Position numbers and translations under genes: made by a program. Below, one piece after another: positions 36,582 to 45,029 of a DNA stretch of 64,000 nucleotides; positions within the stretch are counted from its first letter, which is position 1; each line of letters opens with the position of its first letter. The DNA is from Halocatena pleomorpha (GTDB lineage Archaea; Halobacteriota; Halobacteria; Halobacteriales; Haloarculaceae). The stretch is taken from positions 1-64,000 of the forward strand of contig NZ_RRCH01000014.1 in the NCBI RefSeq assembly GCF_003862495.1. The letters are read 5' to 3'. Below the pieces are notes generated by a model. It did not search any database, had not been told where the DNA came from, and saw only the letters and a list, made by a program, of their open reading frames with translations.

Positions 36582-37330
36582 TGCCGGTCACTGTACTGAG
36601 GGAAGCGGGATCGCGCATTCGCCACGATCCGGCTCTCGTCGGACCGTTCGCAGTCGCCGGGCTTTTCGTCATGCTCGCAGATCTGCTCCGCGAGTTCGAT
36701 CCGATCCCGGTTGCGACGCCGGTTTCGTTCGGGCACACGTTCAGCATCCAGTATTCAATCGTGCCGAAAGGCACCGCCCGAACGATCAGACACATCAATG
36801 CGTTATTCGATCTCCGGGATCCGTATCTTCTCGGCGCTGTTGCGCTCGAACTCCTCGTTTTGCTGGCCGTCGGACTCGCTGGCTGGCTGACGATCACGCG
36901 CGCGCTGCGCGTCGAGCGTCGTCTTGATTCGCTCGCCAGATACATCGGATTCCTATTTGTAGTGACTCTTCTCTTTCGGATAATGGATTTCCAGACGATC
37001 ACCGTCGGTAGCTTACTGCTCTTCATACTGATGGTTCTCGCTGCCTTTCTCGTACTGATCCGTCTGTTTTTCCTCCCTGGTCTGCTGGTCCGTGGCTGTC
37101 GATACACAACAGCGCTCCAAAAAAGCATCCGCACGGCCGTCGGAGAGCGATGGACTCTGTTCTGTCTCATCATCGTCTTTGGATTCGCGTCCTGGGGGTT
37201 GGCGCAAGTCCCGATCGTGGGTGGAGGACTGAGTACCGTGGTGGTGGCACCGATTCACGCTGTCTCGATCGCTGTTTTACTCGACCGAAACAGCGCAGTG
37301 ATCGTCCGTGCAGATAGTCGATCCGGTTGA
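36578..37330 (+). CDS. Multi-pass membrane protein of unknown function
   Basis: 250 residues with about five hydrophobic segments: ALVGPFAVAGLFVMLADLL, LLGAVALELLVLLAVGLAGWL, IGFLFVVTLLFRIM, LLLFILMVLAAFLVLIRLFF and TLFCLIIVFGFASWGLAQVP. The pattern LIRLFFLPGLLVRGCRYTTALQKSIRTAVG, then a final helix, resembles haloarchaeal membrane proteins encoded beside PQQ-propeller genes. It overlaps the PQQ gene by four bases and so probably works with it at the membrane. No catalytic motif is visible. It is convergent with the secreted protein gene downstream. Confidence 0.75.
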   Translation: MMPVTVLREAGSRIRHDPALVGPFAVAGLFVMLADLLREFDPIPVATPVSFGHTFSIQYSIVPKGTARTIRHINALFDLRDPYLLGAVALELLVLLAVGLAGWLTITRALRVERRLDSLARYIGFLFVVTLLFRIMDFQTITVGSLLLFILMVLAAFLVLIRLFFLPGLLVRGCRYTTALQKSIRTAVGERWTLFCLIIVFGFASWGLAQVPIVGGGLSTVVVAPIHAVSIAVLLDRNSAVIVRADSRSG

Positions 37331-37407
37331 GACTGAACCGATGGCGGGGTAGCTGATACCGAAGCTCCGACTCGAGTAGAACGAGCCACTCCCCCTCTGT
37401 GACTCGA

Positions 37408-37926
37408 TCAGGGAAGCAGTCGGTCGATGCTGGACCCACACACGGAGGTTCTACCGCCACCGTTCTCTTCGAACGTCATGTGGTGCTCCTGTCCTCGTTT
37501 GGTGCACGTTTCGAGGCTCGTACGAACGTGAGTCTCGTTGTTACCGAGATCTTCGACGACGTAGACCGTGACGTTGCCGGGTGTCCATCCATCGATCGTC
37601 GTCGTCACTGCCTCACCTGGATCGACCGATATTCCTTGGGTCGGGATACCGTCGTCGGCCAGCGTCACGTTTCGGAATCCATCTGGCCAGATCAACTGAG
37701 AGAGGGTCGCAAGTCGTCGTTCTCCGTCTCGTGTGGTGACCGCGAAATTCATGAGCAACGCCGTTCGCCTGTCTTCAACGGTGTACGCAGTCACTCGGTA
37801 CGTCGTGTCGCCGTCGTTCGTAGCCGTCATTGTCGGCGGAGCATCGACCGCTTCACCGGCGATCATAGAGAGTCCGCTGAGGAGGATCAGACCAGCGATG
37901 AAGATGATCGTTCGTCGAGATACCAT
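37408..37926 (-). CDS. Membrane-anchored extracellular protein of unknown function
   Basis: 172 residues from the ATG at 37926. MVSRRTIIFIAGLILLSGLSMIAG is a signal peptide or N-terminal anchor. The mature part, YRVTAYTVEDRRTALLMNFAVTTRDGERR, then WPDGFRNVTLADDG and GWTPGNVTVYVVED, is a beta-rich domain like those of haloarchaeal surface proteins. Three Cys (CTKR, VCGSS) near the end may pair. Other starts (37962, 38094) are in frame but add leader sequence before the hydrophobic helix. It lies convergent to the PQQ-associated membrane protein. I do not recognise the family. Confidence 0.6.
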   Translation of the reverse strand: MVSRRTIIFIAGLILLSGLSMIAGEAVDAPPTMTATNDGDTTYRVTAYTVEDRRTALLMNFAVTTRDGERRLATLSQLIWPDGFRNVTLADDGIPTQGISVDPGEAVTTTIDGWTPGNVTVYVVEDLGNNETHVRTSLETCTKRGQEHHMTFEENGGGRTSVCGSSIDRLLP

Positions 37927-38166
37927 ACCAGAAATAGCAGAGGCCCAACGGAAATAATCCATCCATTCTGGCCACTCAAGCCGGAGCGGCTGATAACCGC
38001 TGACATTCACTACCGACTCGCGTTCGACGGCTCTCAGGGTTTGGGGCAGTCGGCCACTGGTGTCGCTGAAGCTTCTCCACTCACCCGCTTGCAATCGTAT
38101 CTCAGCGTCTCCCCACCGTCAGCTGGCTTTTGCTTCACAGCGAGGATCTGTGATCTGTCGGTGTCC

Positions 38167-39666
38167 CTATCGGATCGAGATTGCGGCAACCGTCGCTGGC
38201 GGAAGTTCCACCGTGCACGTTCCATCAGTGTCGGCTGAGATGGCCAGTTCGGTAGCCACGAACTCGTCGGCGTTGTCCGCAGTAGCCACAAGATCTGGTG
38301 CTTGATCCGCAAAGAGGATCTCACCGTTAGCCTCCGTCTCGCTCGGACAGTCGCCTTCGAGTGAGATTTCGACAGTGTGTTCTTCGAGACAATCGAGGTT
38401 CGTGACAGTGACGTACGTCTCCTCGTCAGCGATCGAAGCGGAGGCACCAACCAACGTGAGATCGTCGTCCGCTACTTCACGCGTCGGCGCGGCAACGGAT
38501 GTCCGGACGGCTTCGTTGCTCTTATGGGGGGCGTACAGATCGAAGACACGGTATGTCGGACGCGCCCACGCGTCGTTTTCGTCGGTTTCGACGAGGCACT
38601 GAAGGACGTTGACAGTTTGGGCGATGTTCGTCATCGTCACGACATCACTATGATCGTTGAACACGTCGAGGACCGCCGCCGCTGAAAGCCCATCGAGAAC
38701 AGTTCCCGGCTGTTCGAGACCGCTCTCAGCTGTGGCTTCGGGATGCCAGGCCCCCCACTCATCGACGATGACACCGATATCACGCGTCGTGGCAACCGCA
38801 TCGATCGCGGCGGCTATCCGCTCGATGTGGCGCTCCATTTCGAGCGCTTCAGCGAGGAATTCGTCGTAATCGTCTTCGTCGGCCTCGGAAACGCTCATCG
38901 TCCGACCGTAGTAGTGGTGCAACGTGAGATGGTCGAGCGGGAACGATTTTCCCCACGGAGCACCGGCGACCTCTTCGAGGAACCGACGGTTCCACTCGTG
39001 GCCTTCGTAGCCGCATGCGATGAGTTCGAGATCGTGGTCAAGCAGTAGGGCGTCCGTGGTTCCGACGTAGGTCGCAAAGCGTCGGTACTCCCGCGCGTAC
39101 TGTTCGGGGGTCATCCGACCGCCACAGCCCCAGTTCTCGTTTCCGAGTCCCCAGTAGGTGACGCCGTAGGGTTCCTCGTGACCGTTCTGTCGGCGTCGGT
39201 CTGCCAGTTCGGTGTCGCCGCCGTAGTTGCAGTACTCTACCCAGTCCGTGGCTTCCTGTGGGTCGCCGGAGCCGACGTTCGCGGCGAGATACGGCTCTGT
39301 GTCGAGGCGCTCACAGAGCGCGAGGAATTCGTCGGTGCCGAACGCGTTCGATTCTTCGGGCGTCTCTTCTGGCCCTTGTGCCCAAAAGAGGTTGCGGCGA
39401 CGGGGTCGTTCATCGCGCGGTCCGACGCCGTCTTTCCAGTGATAATCATCAGCGAAACACCCGCCGGGCCAGCGGAGGACCGGGAGATCGAGATCTTCGA
39501 GCAAGGAAACGGTGTCGTCGCGCAAGCCGCTTTCTTCCGCGCTGTCGCTGTGCCAGATCCCGCCGTAAATACAACGACCGAGGTGTTCAGAAAAGTGACC
39601 GTGTACTTCCGGTGCGATTTGATCGATAGTCGCCTCAGTATGAACCGCTATGCGTGCCTCAGCCAT
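38167..39666 (-). CDS. GH51 alpha-L-arabinofuranosidase
   Basis: 499 residues from the ATG at 39666, about the usual GH51 length. It has the N-terminal strand ARIAVHTEATIDQIAPEVHGHFSEHLGRCIYGGIW, LPVLRWPGGCFADDYHWKDGVGPR, and the acid/base Glu in YWGLGNENWGCGG. The nucleophile Glu is in IVDEWGAWHPEA. A C-terminal beta domain begins near residue 400 (EDTYVTVTNLD-like). It cleaves terminal arabinofuranose from arabinan/arabinoxylan oligosaccharides inside the cell; no signal peptide. The start is fixed by TATTAATA (39693-39700), about 30 bp upstream. It diverges from the sugar ABC importer, an arrangement that implies shared regulation. Confidence 0.95.
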   Translation of the reverse strand: MAEARIAVHTEATIDQIAPEVHGHFSEHLGRCIYGGIWHSDSAEESGLRDDTVSLLEDLDLPVLRWPGGCFADDYHWKDGVGPRDERPRRRNLFWAQGPEETPEESNAFGTDEFLALCERLDTEPYLAANVGSGDPQEATDWVEYCNYGGDTELADRRRQNGHEEPYGVTYWGLGNENWGCGGRMTPEQYAREYRRFATYVGTTDALLLDHDLELIACGYEGHEWNRRFLEEVAGAPWGKSFPLDHLTLHHYYGRTMSVSEADEDDYDEFLAEALEMERHIERIAAAIDAVATTRDIGVIVDEWGAWHPEATAESGLEQPGTVLDGLSAAAVLDVFNDHSDVVTMTNIAQTVNVLQCLVETDENDAWARPTYRVFDLYAPHKSNEAVRTSVAAPTREVADDDLTLVGASASIADEETYVTVTNLDCLEEHTVEISLEGDCPSETEANGEILFADQAPDLVATADNADEFVATELAISADTDGTCTVELPPATVAAISIR

Positions 39667-39692
39667 ACATTGATTGATATTTGTACATACCA

Positions 39693-39700
39693 TATTAATA
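39693..39700 (-). promoter_or_regulatory. TATA box of the arabinofuranosidase gene
   Basis: TATTAATA on the minus strand, centred about 30 bp upstream of the ATG at 39666, fits a leaderless haloarchaeal promoter and decides against the in-frame ATGs further upstream. Confidence 0.55.
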
Positions 39701-39760
39701 CTTCGGGTCCTATCGTTCCAATGCCCCATCACTGAGACGACAACAGATCTCCGGATCGAT

Positions 39761-39785
39761 GGAACTGGTAACCGGTTTGGGTTCC
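39761..39785. promoter_or_regulatory. Candidate operator palindrome between divergent sugar promoters
   Basis: GGAAC at 39761-39765 and GTTCC at 39781-39785 flank a central AACCGGTT (39770-39777), giving an imperfect 25-bp dyad centred midway between the GH51 TATA box and the ABC operon TATA box. It is a plausible binding site for a shared regulator. Confidence 0.45.
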
Positions 39786-39827
39786 TATGTCCGTTCTGTG
39801 CTGGGACAACACATGATGACTAGTACC

Positions 39828-39878
39828 ATCAAACATGAAAACGACAATAGAAGTAAAATATATATGTATATGTTTGAT
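39828..39878. promoter_or_regulatory. Inverted repeat flanking the ABC operon TATA box
   Basis: ATCAAACAT at 39828-39836 and ATGTTTGAT at 39870-39878 are exact reverse complements, on each side of AAAATATATATGTATA (39857-39868 holds the TATA box, about 27 bp before the ATG at 39891). A repressor or activator dimer could bind across the promoter. Confidence 0.55.
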
Positions 39879-39890
39879 TGGTGCTGTTGT

Positions 39891-41204
39891 ATGAGAGCAG
39901 GTGACAGAAGAGAGAGACCACGCTCCCGTTCGAGCGGTCGGGACAGCCAGAGTTACACGAGCCGTCGGGGGCTGTTGCGAGCAGCGGGTGCTGTCGGGCT
40001 TGCCGGACTCGCTGGCTGCACAGGGTTCGTCGGTAGCTCCTCGGACGGCATCGAGTACTGGACGTTGTTCAGCGGCGGTGACGGCGCAGTCATGAAGTCG
40101 ATGGTCAACGAGATTAACGACAGCGGCGACCACGACTTTCAGATCAATCGACAGCGGGTTCCGTGGGACGAACACTATCGCCGTCTGTATACCTCAATGG
40201 TCGGCGGGAATCCGCCGGACATCGCCGTGATGCACTCGCGGATGATGAACGAATATCAGGACAATCTCGTGCCGGTCACCGACGAGATCGGCACGGAGCC
40301 GTACCTCACGGACGTTGCTCAGGGTGGAATGGTCGACGGCGAACAACTCGCTGTTCCGATCGATACCCATCCGTTGGGACTCTATTACAACAAGGAGATT
40401 TTCGAAGAAGCCGGATTAGATCCCGAGAAGCCGCCGAACACGCCGGATCGGTTCCAGGAAGCCGCTGCTGCGATTATCGAAAACACCGACTACTACGCGT
40501 TCGATTTCCCCGAAGGGGAGTATCACGCAGAAACGATGTGGATGTTGCTTCACGGTCGGGGTGGCAAGGTTCTGACCGACGACTACGAACCCGCGTTCGA
40601 TACGCCAGACGGTCGAGCAGTCGTTCAGGAGATGCACGACTGGGTCCACAAACACGGGTGGGCACCCGTCGATCCGGTAGCGGGGTGGGAGGCGTGGAAC
40701 CGGGGTGAACTCGGGATGAGGATCGACGGGACGTGGCACGTGACCGTCGTCCGGGAGGTAGGGTTCGAGTTCGGTATGACGAAACCGTTCGTCATGCCGG
40801 GCGCAGACAATCCCGTTACGATCGGTGACAGCCACACACTGATCATTCCCCAGAGCGAAGAGCGCGACCGGAAGCGCCTCGAAAACGCGATCGAGACCAT
40901 TCGCTTGCTTTCCCAACAGTTCAACGACAGATGGGGACGGAAAGCCGGTCACCTTCCTGCCAGCAAGGCGGCGCTCAAAAGCGATTCGCTCCGGACATCG
41001 AAGACGTGGGAACAGACGCTCGGAGTGTTTCATGATATGGTGAACAACGATCAGTTCATTCGGCCGCCGGCGACGCCGAACGTCGAGGAGTACACTGAAG
41101 CGATCTATCAGCCCCTCGATGACATGCGCGCCGGGAACATATCTCCCGATAAGATGATCAAAACCGCTGTGAACGGCGTCGAACAAGCATTCAACAGAAG
41201 ATAA
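39891..41204 (+). CDS. Carbohydrate ABC transporter substrate-binding lipoprotein
   Basis: 437 residues from ATG 39891. The leader SRRGLLRAAGAVGLAGLAGC is a twin-arginine signal with an LAGC lipobox, so the protein is a Tat-exported, lipid-anchored binding protein at the outer face of the membrane. The mature part (IEYWTLFSGGDGAVMKSMVNE, VPWDEHYRRLYTSMVGGNPPDIAV, PIDTHPLGLYYNKEIFEEAGLD, GWEAWNRGELGMRIDGTWHV) is a family 1 carbohydrate-binding protein (UgpB/MsmE-like). The start choice rests on a strong TATA box 27 bp upstream. The stop overlaps the next ATG by one base, so the operon is coupled. Confidence 0.95.
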   Translation: MRAGDRRERPRSRSSGRDSQSYTSRRGLLRAAGAVGLAGLAGCTGFVGSSSDGIEYWTLFSGGDGAVMKSMVNEINDSGDHDFQINRQRVPWDEHYRRLYTSMVGGNPPDIAVMHSRMMNEYQDNLVPVTDEIGTEPYLTDVAQGGMVDGEQLAVPIDTHPLGLYYNKEIFEEAGLDPEKPPNTPDRFQEAAAAIIENTDYYAFDFPEGEYHAETMWMLLHGRGGKVLTDDYEPAFDTPDGRAVVQEMHDWVHKHGWAPVDPVAGWEAWNRGELGMRIDGTWHVTVVREVGFEFGMTKPFVMPGADNPVTIGDSHTLIIPQSEERDRKRLENAIETIRLLSQQFNDRWGRKAGHLPASKAALKSDSLRTSKTWEQTLGVFHDMVNNDQFIRPPATPNVEEYTEAIYQPLDDMRAGNISPDKMIKTAVNGVEQAFNRR

Positions 41205-42112
41205 TGGCACAATCAACCCAACAGACTGACGCAGACGGATCGGGACTCGACCGCTCGAAGTCGATGACACGCGAGTGGATTGCGGGAGCTACGTTTTCGC
41301 TTCCGTACATCCTGATTGCCGGAACGTTCCTCTTTGGCCCGCTGGTGCTCGCGCTGTACATGAGTCTCCACGACTGGAACGCGCTCGCCCCGGCCCAATC
41401 GCAGTTCATCGGCTTTGAGAACTACCAGATTCTGCTATCTGACCCTGACTTTTGGAACGCGCTGTGGAACACCCTTTATTTCGTCTTTCTGACAGTCCCG
41501 CCGATCATCATCGGCTCGCTGTTGCTCGCGCTCGGCGTCAACCGTGACGTGAAAGGCAAATGGCTGTTGCGAACGATCTTTTTCAGTCCGTACGTGTTGA
41601 CCGTCGCGGTCGTCGGGCTTCTCTGGACGGAACTGTTCAACGCTTCGGGACTGATTCCCTACCACATCGGTGGGGGGAACTGGTTGACATCTCCCGAGCT
41701 TGCGATGCCGGGGATCGCGATCGCAACGATCTGGTGGCAGTTGGCATTCAATTTCATCATCCTTCTGGCCGCGCGCCAGAACGTTCCCGACCGACTGTAT
41801 GAAGCGGCGAAACTGGACGGGGCGAGCACGGGGCAGATGATGCGCCACATCACGATCCCACAGATGCGAAACCCGCTCGTCTTCGTCGTCATCGTCACCT
41901 TTGTCAATTCCTTTCAGGTGTTCGGTCAGCCGTTCATCATGACCAACGGCGGACCAACGTTCTCCACGACGACAATCGTCCTTTACCTCTACGAGACGGC
42001 CTTTACCGGCCGGGAGTTCGGCTATGCCGCTGCGGTCGGCTACGTCCTGTTTATGATCCTGATTGCTATCTCGGCAACCAACTACTACTTCCTCGCAGGT
42101 GATGATCAATGA
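41204..42112 (+). CDS. Carbohydrate ABC transporter permease (MalF/UgpA type)
   Basis: 302 residues, six predicted helices. The inner-membrane coupling (EAA) motif reads EAAKLDGASTGQMMRHITIP, followed by PLVFVVIVTFVNSFQVFGQPFIMTNGGP typical of MalF-class permeases, and TIVLYLYETAFTGREFGYAAAVG near the end. It forms a heterodimer with the next gene product. The ATG overlaps the binding-protein stop by one base. The gene is intact. Confidence 0.95.
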   Translation: MAQSTQQTDADGSGLDRSKSMTREWIAGATFSLPYILIAGTFLFGPLVLALYMSLHDWNALAPAQSQFIGFENYQILLSDPDFWNALWNTLYFVFLTVPPIIIGSLLLALGVNRDVKGKWLLRTIFFSPYVLTVAVVGLLWTELFNASGLIPYHIGGGNWLTSPELAMPGIAIATIWWQLAFNFIILLAARQNVPDRLYEAAKLDGASTGQMMRHITIPQMRNPLVFVVIVTFVNSFQVFGQPFIMTNGGPTFSTTTIVLYLYETAFTGREFGYAAAVGYVLFMILIAISATNYYFLAGDDQ

Positions 42113-42972
42113 GCACCGAATCATCCGTTCTCGGGAACGTATCGCTGTCGAGCGACCGCCTTCGAACCATCGCCTTGTACGTCGGTCTGTACGGAACGGC
42201 GGGTCTGTTCCTCGTCCCATACTGGTACATGTTTGCGACATCGTTCATGACACGCGAGCTAGTATATTCAGAGGTCCCGCATCTAATCCCGTGGGATCTA
42301 ACGCTGCATTGGTATGACTACCTCCTCACGAGTTCGCTAGTCGTTCAGTGGACCGGCAACACGATCATTCTCGCCGGGATCACGACGCTCGTCGTCCTCT
42401 TAGTCGACGCGATGATCGCGTATTCGCTGACCCGGCTCGATTGGCCCGGTAGGCGCGTGATCTTCGGGGTTATCGTGGCGAGCTTCATGGTGCCCGGTAT
42501 CATCAACCTCGTTCCCGTGTACATCATCGTGAGTGAACTCGGTCTCGTCAACTCCATTTGGGGTGTCGTCCTTCCGAGTGCTGCCAACCCGCTCGGCGTG
42601 TTCATGCTCGTCCAGTTTTTCAAAGACCTTCCTGAGGAGTTGGAAGAAGCCGCTCGCCTCGATGGGTTCTCGCGCCTGCGAATCTTTACCCACATCGTAC
42701 TGCCGCTGATGCGGTCGGCACTCGCGGCGCTCGGACTGTTCATTTTCATCTGGACGTGGAACTCGTTCGTCTGGCCGCTGTTGATTCTTCAGAGTGAGAC
42801 GATGTACACGCTGCCGATCGGGCTGGTGACGTTACAAGAGAACATGGGCGTCACCGAACCGGGTGTGATCATGACGTCCGCAGTCATCGCCTCGGTTCCG
42901 CTGCTGATCCTGTTCCTCGTCATGCAAAAGCAGCTCGTCCGGGCCGTCGAAATGCAGGGGACGACGAAATGA
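42109..42972 (+). CDS. Carbohydrate ABC transporter permease (MalG/UgpE type)
   Basis: 287 residues, six helices. The EAA motif is EELEEAARLDGFSRLRIFTHIVLPLMRSAL, and FIFIWTWNSFVWPLLILQSE is the MalG-type signature region. It overlaps both neighbours by four bases (ATGA), as is usual in these operons. The MalG partner binds the second copy of the ATPase through its EAA loop. Confidence 0.95.
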   Translation: MSTESSVLGNVSLSSDRLRTIALYVGLYGTAGLFLVPYWYMFATSFMTRELVYSEVPHLIPWDLTLHWYDYLLTSSLVVQWTGNTIILAGITTLVVLLVDAMIAYSLTRLDWPGRRVIFGVIVASFMVPGIINLVPVYIIVSELGLVNSIWGVVLPSAANPLGVFMLVQFFKDLPEELEEAARLDGFSRLRIFTHIVLPLMRSALAALGLFIFIWTWNSFVWPLLILQSETMYTLPIGLVTLQENMGVTEPGVIMTSAVIASVPLLILFLVMQKQLVRAVEMQGTTK

Positions 42973-43613
42973 CCGAGACGAACCTCGATCCGATGTACGC
43001 CTCCATCAAGCGGACCGGACGGTTCGTCTGGGAACACCTCGTGTCCATCGTCTCGATCAGCGTCGTCTGGTTTCTCGCGTCGCTGCCGATCGTGACGGTC
43101 GGTCCTGCGACTGTCGGAGCGTACCGGGCCGTGTTGTCACTCCGGGACGACGATCACGCGGGAATCGATCGGGGTGGGGTCTGGGCGACCGTTCGCCAAC
43201 AGGCCGTTCATGCGACGCTGCTCGGATTCGTCCCGTTGGTGTTGTTCGTGATCGCAGGGAACTACGTGCTCGCGTACCTTGCAAGCGGAACGGTCGCCGC
43301 CGGTCTGCTCGGGCTCTGTTGTGCGTACGCCGGTTTGTACGCATCGCTCGTGTCGGTTCCGACACTACTCGGTCTCGCAGCGGGGAAATCCGCCCCCTCT
43401 GCGCTCACGGACGGCGTTCTCTGGACCGCCCGCCACGCGGTCGGCGCGGTGGCGCTCGGCGTCGTAACGGGCGTACTGTTCGTCATCACGTCGTTGTTGA
43501 CCGTCGCGGTGGCGTTGCTGTTCGCTGGCGTCGCGTTCGCGCTTCACGTCGAGTTCATCTCGGTCGTTTCCGAAACCGACACACCGGCACCGACGGCGGT
43601 GGTTGATCGATGA
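42969..43613 (+). CDS. DUF624 (YesL-like) membrane protein
   Basis: 214 residues with about six hydrophobic segments, starting with a 30-residue cytosolic part and VSIVSISVVWFLASLPIVTVGPATVGAYRA. The 'LxSLPIxTxGxAxxAxY' block is the DUF624/YesL signature. YesL-type proteins are encoded with rhamnogalacturonan and other sugar importers in Bacillus and recur in haloarchaeal sugar operons; their exact function is unknown. The four-base overlap with the permease gene ties it to this importer. Confidence 0.88.
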   Translation: MTETNLDPMYASIKRTGRFVWEHLVSIVSISVVWFLASLPIVTVGPATVGAYRAVLSLRDDDHAGIDRGGVWATVRQQAVHATLLGFVPLVLFVIAGNYVLAYLASGTVAAGLLGLCCAYAGLYASLVSVPTLLGLAAGKSAPSALTDGVLWTARHAVGAVALGVVTGVLFVITSLLTVAVALLFAGVAFALHVEFISVVSETDTPAPTAVVDR

Positions 43614-43712
43614 CCGGATGTGCCGACCGACACCGAATCGCTGCCCTGGAAACGGGTGAATCGAGAGGATCGGGTAGAACCGACGGTAGTTACGAACTAA
43701 CGGAGCTTCAAA

Positions 43713-44867
43713 ATGAGTAAAACGAATGACGCAGCATCGGTAACGTTCGAGAACGTGCGGAAAGTGTACTCCGACGACTTCGTCGCGGTCGATAGCTTCG
43801 ACGCCACCATCGACGACGGCGAGTTCATCACCGTCGTCGGTCCCTCTGGGTCCGGCAAATCGACGCTACTACGCATGGTCGCCGGTCTCGAAGAGATCAC
43901 CGGTGGCGACGTTCGGATCGGCTCGGAGAGCATCAAGGGTGTCGAACCCCAAGACCGTGGGATTGCGATGGTGTTCCAGAACTACGCACTGTATCCCCAC
44001 ATGACTGTTCGAAAGAACATGTCCTACGGACTGAAACTGACGACAGAGCTTCCCGACGAGGAGATCAAGCAGCGGGTTCGGGAAACAGCGGAGATGATGG
44101 GCATCGAAGACCAACTGGACGACAAACCGGCGAACCTTTCGGGCGGACAGCAACAGCGCGTTGCGACCGGTCGCGCGATCGTCCGCGATCCGAAGATTTT
44201 CCTGATGGACGAACCCCTATCGAATCTCGACGCCAAACTCAAGGTCCACATGCGGACGGAACTCCAGCGGCTCCAAGAAGAGCTTGGAACGACGACCATC
44301 TACGTCACTCACGACCAACACGAAGCGTTGACGATGAGCGATCGGATTATCGTTCTCAACGAGGGTGAACTCCAGCAGTTCGCCCCGCCGGAAGAGGTGT
44401 ACAACGAACCCGCAAACCGGTTCGTCGCGGACTTCATCGGCAGCCCAGCGATGAACTTCTTCGATGTCGAACTGCACGGAACGACGCTCCTCGGCAACGG
44501 GTTCGAGTACGAACTCCCGTCCGCGATCGTCGATACGATCTCCGACACGGACGCAACAACCGGTCTCGAACTCGGGATTCGGCCCGAAGACATCACATAC
44601 GACGCAAGCGGTGACAACACGATCACCGCGGTCGTTGATGTCGTCGAGGTAGCGGGGAGCGACAATTTCATCTATTTGGATATCGAGGGATCGGAGTGTC
44701 GTGTTCGGGTGTCTGGCGGCCTGAAACCGACCGTCGGTGACCGTGTGGATATCGCGTTTAACCCTGACGACGTTCACCTCTTCGACGCGTCCGGTGAAAA
44801 TCTGCTCACCGGATCGAGCGATACGGCTGTCCCCCAAGCTCAGACTGAGTCCGAAAAGACCACCTGA
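43713..44867 (+). CDS. Carbohydrate ABC transporter ATP-binding protein (MsmX/UgpC type)
   Basis: 384 residues. Walker A GPSGSGKST at 43-51, Q-loop FQNYALYPHMTVRKN, signature LSGGQQQRV, Walker B IFLMDEPLSNLDA, and switch H in TIYVTHDQHEALT. The C-terminal 140 residues are the TOBE/MOP regulatory domain (GIRPEDITYDASG) of the MsmX/UgpC/MalK class, so the ATPase may be shared by several importers. A 100-bp gap separates it from DUF624, with no promoter evident, so it is probably still in the operon. Confidence 0.96.
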   Translation: MSKTNDAASVTFENVRKVYSDDFVAVDSFDATIDDGEFITVVGPSGSGKSTLLRMVAGLEEITGGDVRIGSESIKGVEPQDRGIAMVFQNYALYPHMTVRKNMSYGLKLTTELPDEEIKQRVRETAEMMGIEDQLDDKPANLSGGQQQRVATGRAIVRDPKIFLMDEPLSNLDAKLKVHMRTELQRLQEELGTTTIYVTHDQHEALTMSDRIIVLNEGELQQFAPPEEVYNEPANRFVADFIGSPAMNFFDVELHGTTLLGNGFEYELPSAIVDTISDTDATTGLELGIRPEDITYDASGDNTITAVVDVVEVAGSDNFIYLDIEGSECRVRVSGGLKPTVGDRVDIAFNPDDVHLFDASGENLLTGSSDTAVPQAQTESEKTT

Positions 44868-44902
44868 GCGACGACGTTCGGGGTTCAAACGCCCTGGGGC
44901 GG

Positions 44903-44923
44903 CGTGTTCTGAACTCGAACACG
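44903..44923 (+). terminator. Hairpin after the ABC operon
   Basis: CGTGTTC (44903-44909) and GAACACG (44917-44923) form a 7-bp stem with a 7-base loop 35 bp past the ATPase stop. It could end the operon or stabilise the 3' end; archaeal termination mostly uses T-runs, so the call is tentative. Confidence 0.3.
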
Positions 44924-45029
44924 GAACTGGTATCCGCACGCATACGGTGAGTCACGTGTCAGGGATAGCAGTTGTCAGCTCTAAGCACCGCACTCGGATC
45001 GGTCTTCGTGGCTGCTACGTGTCGTTCTT

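Noticed and set aside
37399-38238. A 279-codon plus-strand open frame
   Set aside because: Overlaps two minus-strand genes (surface protein and GH51 end) and has Arg-rich, non-haloarchaeal composition; GC-rich antisense frames of this kind are common.
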